Shown here: positions 63,254 through 64,000 of the stretch, in pieces | Layout: every line of letters begins with the position of its first letter | How positions within the stretch are numbered: the stretch's first letter is position 1 | DNA from: Pseudobacter ginsenosidimutans | Lineage (GTDB): Bacteria > Bacteroidota > Bacteroidia > Chitinophagales > Chitinophagaceae | Assembly: GCF_007970185.1 (NCBI RefSeq) | Contig: NZ_CP042431.1 | Coordinates: forward strand, 4,960,001-5,024,000 | Length of the DNA stretch: 64,000 nt | Direction of reading: 5' to 3' | Program-made: the position numbers and the translations under genes | Notes under the pieces: generated by a model | What the model saw: only the letters and a program-made list of their open reading frames with translations | Database searches by the model: none | Told to the model about the DNA's origin: nothing

Positions 63254-64000
63254 TTAGTGATTGGATTGGGATGATAATTGTTTGAACACATCATCCAGCA
63301 ATCCTTTGTCCTGACCGATTTCACGGAGTTTCCATCCTTGTTGTGCACTGGCATTGATCAGTCTGGCGTTCATCTCTTCATCACCATTGTAATGAATACG
63401 GACCTGTGAAGGATTGAGGAATTCTACGGATTCAACGCCTGGTATTTGCAGTAATGCTTCTTTGGATGGCGGGTTGTCGAATTTGACGAGTATGGCGTTT
63501 GCCTTCGTGTAATTGTTGAAAGCATCCATTGTATCGGAGAACACGATCCTCCCGCTCTCGATCATAATGATATCCCTGCAAAGCAGGTTGATCTCGGAAA
63601 GGATATGTGAGGATAATAAAACAGTGTGTTCGCGGGCAATTTCTTTGATCAGTTTTCTGGCTTCGATGATCTGGTTGGGATCAAGGCCGTTGGTGGGTTC
63701 ATCCATCACCACCAGTTTAGGCTTATGGATGATGGCCTGTGCAATGCCCACCCGTTGGCGATAACCACCTGAAAGATTTTTGATGAGGCGAGAGCTGATA
63801 TGAGACAGACCGCATTTGTCTTTCACTTCTTCAACAGCTTTCTTAATTTGCTTCTTATCAATTAGCCTGAGCTCTGCGCTGAAGACGAGGAATTCATCAA
63901 TGGTGAGATCGGTGTACAGTGGCGCCTGCTGCGGGAGAAAACCAATTTCCCTTTTTACAGCTTCGGGGTTCTTTCGTTTATTGATCCCATTTATGAATAC
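63254..64000 (-). CDS. ABC transporter ATP-binding protein, GldA-like (partial)
   Basis: 249 codons are visible; the gene runs off the right edge, so its N-terminus with Walker A is missing. Present are the Q-loop (REIGFLPQQAPLYTDLT), the ABC signature NLSGGYRQRVGIAQAIIH, Walker B KLVVMDEPTNGLDP, the D-loop, and the switch histidine in LLSSHILSE. A C-terminal about 80-residue regulatory tail (AILVKFDNPPSKEALLQIPG) is like that of GldA and related export ATPases. It would power the two fused permeases downstream. Confidence 0.92.
   Translation of the reverse strand, partial: VFINGINKRKNPEAVKREIGFLPQQAPLYTDLTIDEFLVFSAELRLIDKKQIKKAVEEVKDKCGLSHISSRLIKNLSGGYRQRVGIAQAIIHKPKLVVMDEPTNGLDPNQIIEARKLIKEIAREHTVLLSSHILSEINLLCRDIIMIESGRIVFSDTMDAFNNYTKANAILVKFDNPPSKEALLQIPGVESVEFLNPSQVRIHYNGDEEMNARLINASAQQGWKLREIGQDKGLLDDVFKQLSSQSNH

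Overview
The window is chromosomal DNA from a Bacteroidota, most likely the Chitinophagaceae (Chitinophaga / Paraflavitalea / Pseudobacter type). The evidence is a SusC/SusD pair, a type IX secretion-like sorting tail, GldF/GldG-type ABC proteins, DUF4920/DUF4412/DUF5689/DUF2027 families, and many promoters with the Bacteroidota -7 box TAnnTTTG. Shine-Dalgarno sequences are essentially absent. I see no tRNA, rRNA, CRISPR array, transposase or prophage module; the one structural RNA is RNase P RNA.

Layout. 1-6.6 kb: housekeeping genes (end of an amino-acid permease, HD hydrolase, Smr/DUF2027 protein, rnpB, and a yceD-rpmF-plsX-CPBP protease operon read leftwards). 6.6-12.4 kb: two paralogous TPR-type sensor histidine kinases and one LuxR-type response regulator. 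12.4-19.2 kb: small membrane and secreted proteins and a KefB-like K+/H+ antiporter. 19.6-33.3 kb: a glycerol / glycerophosphodiester locus with a DeoR/GlpR-type repressor facing glpD, then susC, susD, a DUF5689 lipoprotein, a secreted calcineurin-like phosphoesterase, glpK, glpF and a GlpQ-like lipoprotein. 33.5-38.2 kb: three secreted or surface proteins, including a 1180-residue repeat protein. 38.3-49.8 kb: an SDR, a SNF2 helicase, a TetR/MFS pair with a perfect operator, a frameshifted M1 peptidase, purU, a VanZ-like protein, an NmrA-like protein, an AraC regulator and a DHFR-like reductase. 49.8-55.9 kb: an AT-richer accessory stretch holding a broken AraC paralogue, an aldo/keto reductase and a fragment of the upstream DHFR-like gene. 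55.9-64 kb: a compact leftward operon of an ABC ATPase, two GldF-GldG-like fused permeases and two stand-alone MutS-family ATPases.

How the genes fit together. The 20-33 kb locus reads as a complete route: outer-membrane uptake by SusCD, cleavage of glycerophosphodiesters by GlpQ, possible dephosphorylation by the metallophosphoesterase, glycerol entry by GlpF, then GlpK and GlpD to dihydroxyacetone phosphate. The substrate is not shown by sequence; phospholipid head groups or glycerol-type teichoic acid are candidates. The 56-64 kb operon pairs a duplicated gliding-type ABC system with duplicated MutS-like ATPases that lack the mismatch-recognition domain. Its function is not known to me, and it is the best candidate here for an undescribed system.

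Smaller points: a GC-rich palindromic repeat family with three copies in intergenic DNA; two genes broken by single-base frameshifts; and a surface-protein repeat whose amino acids are kept while 19 of 30 codons differ silently.
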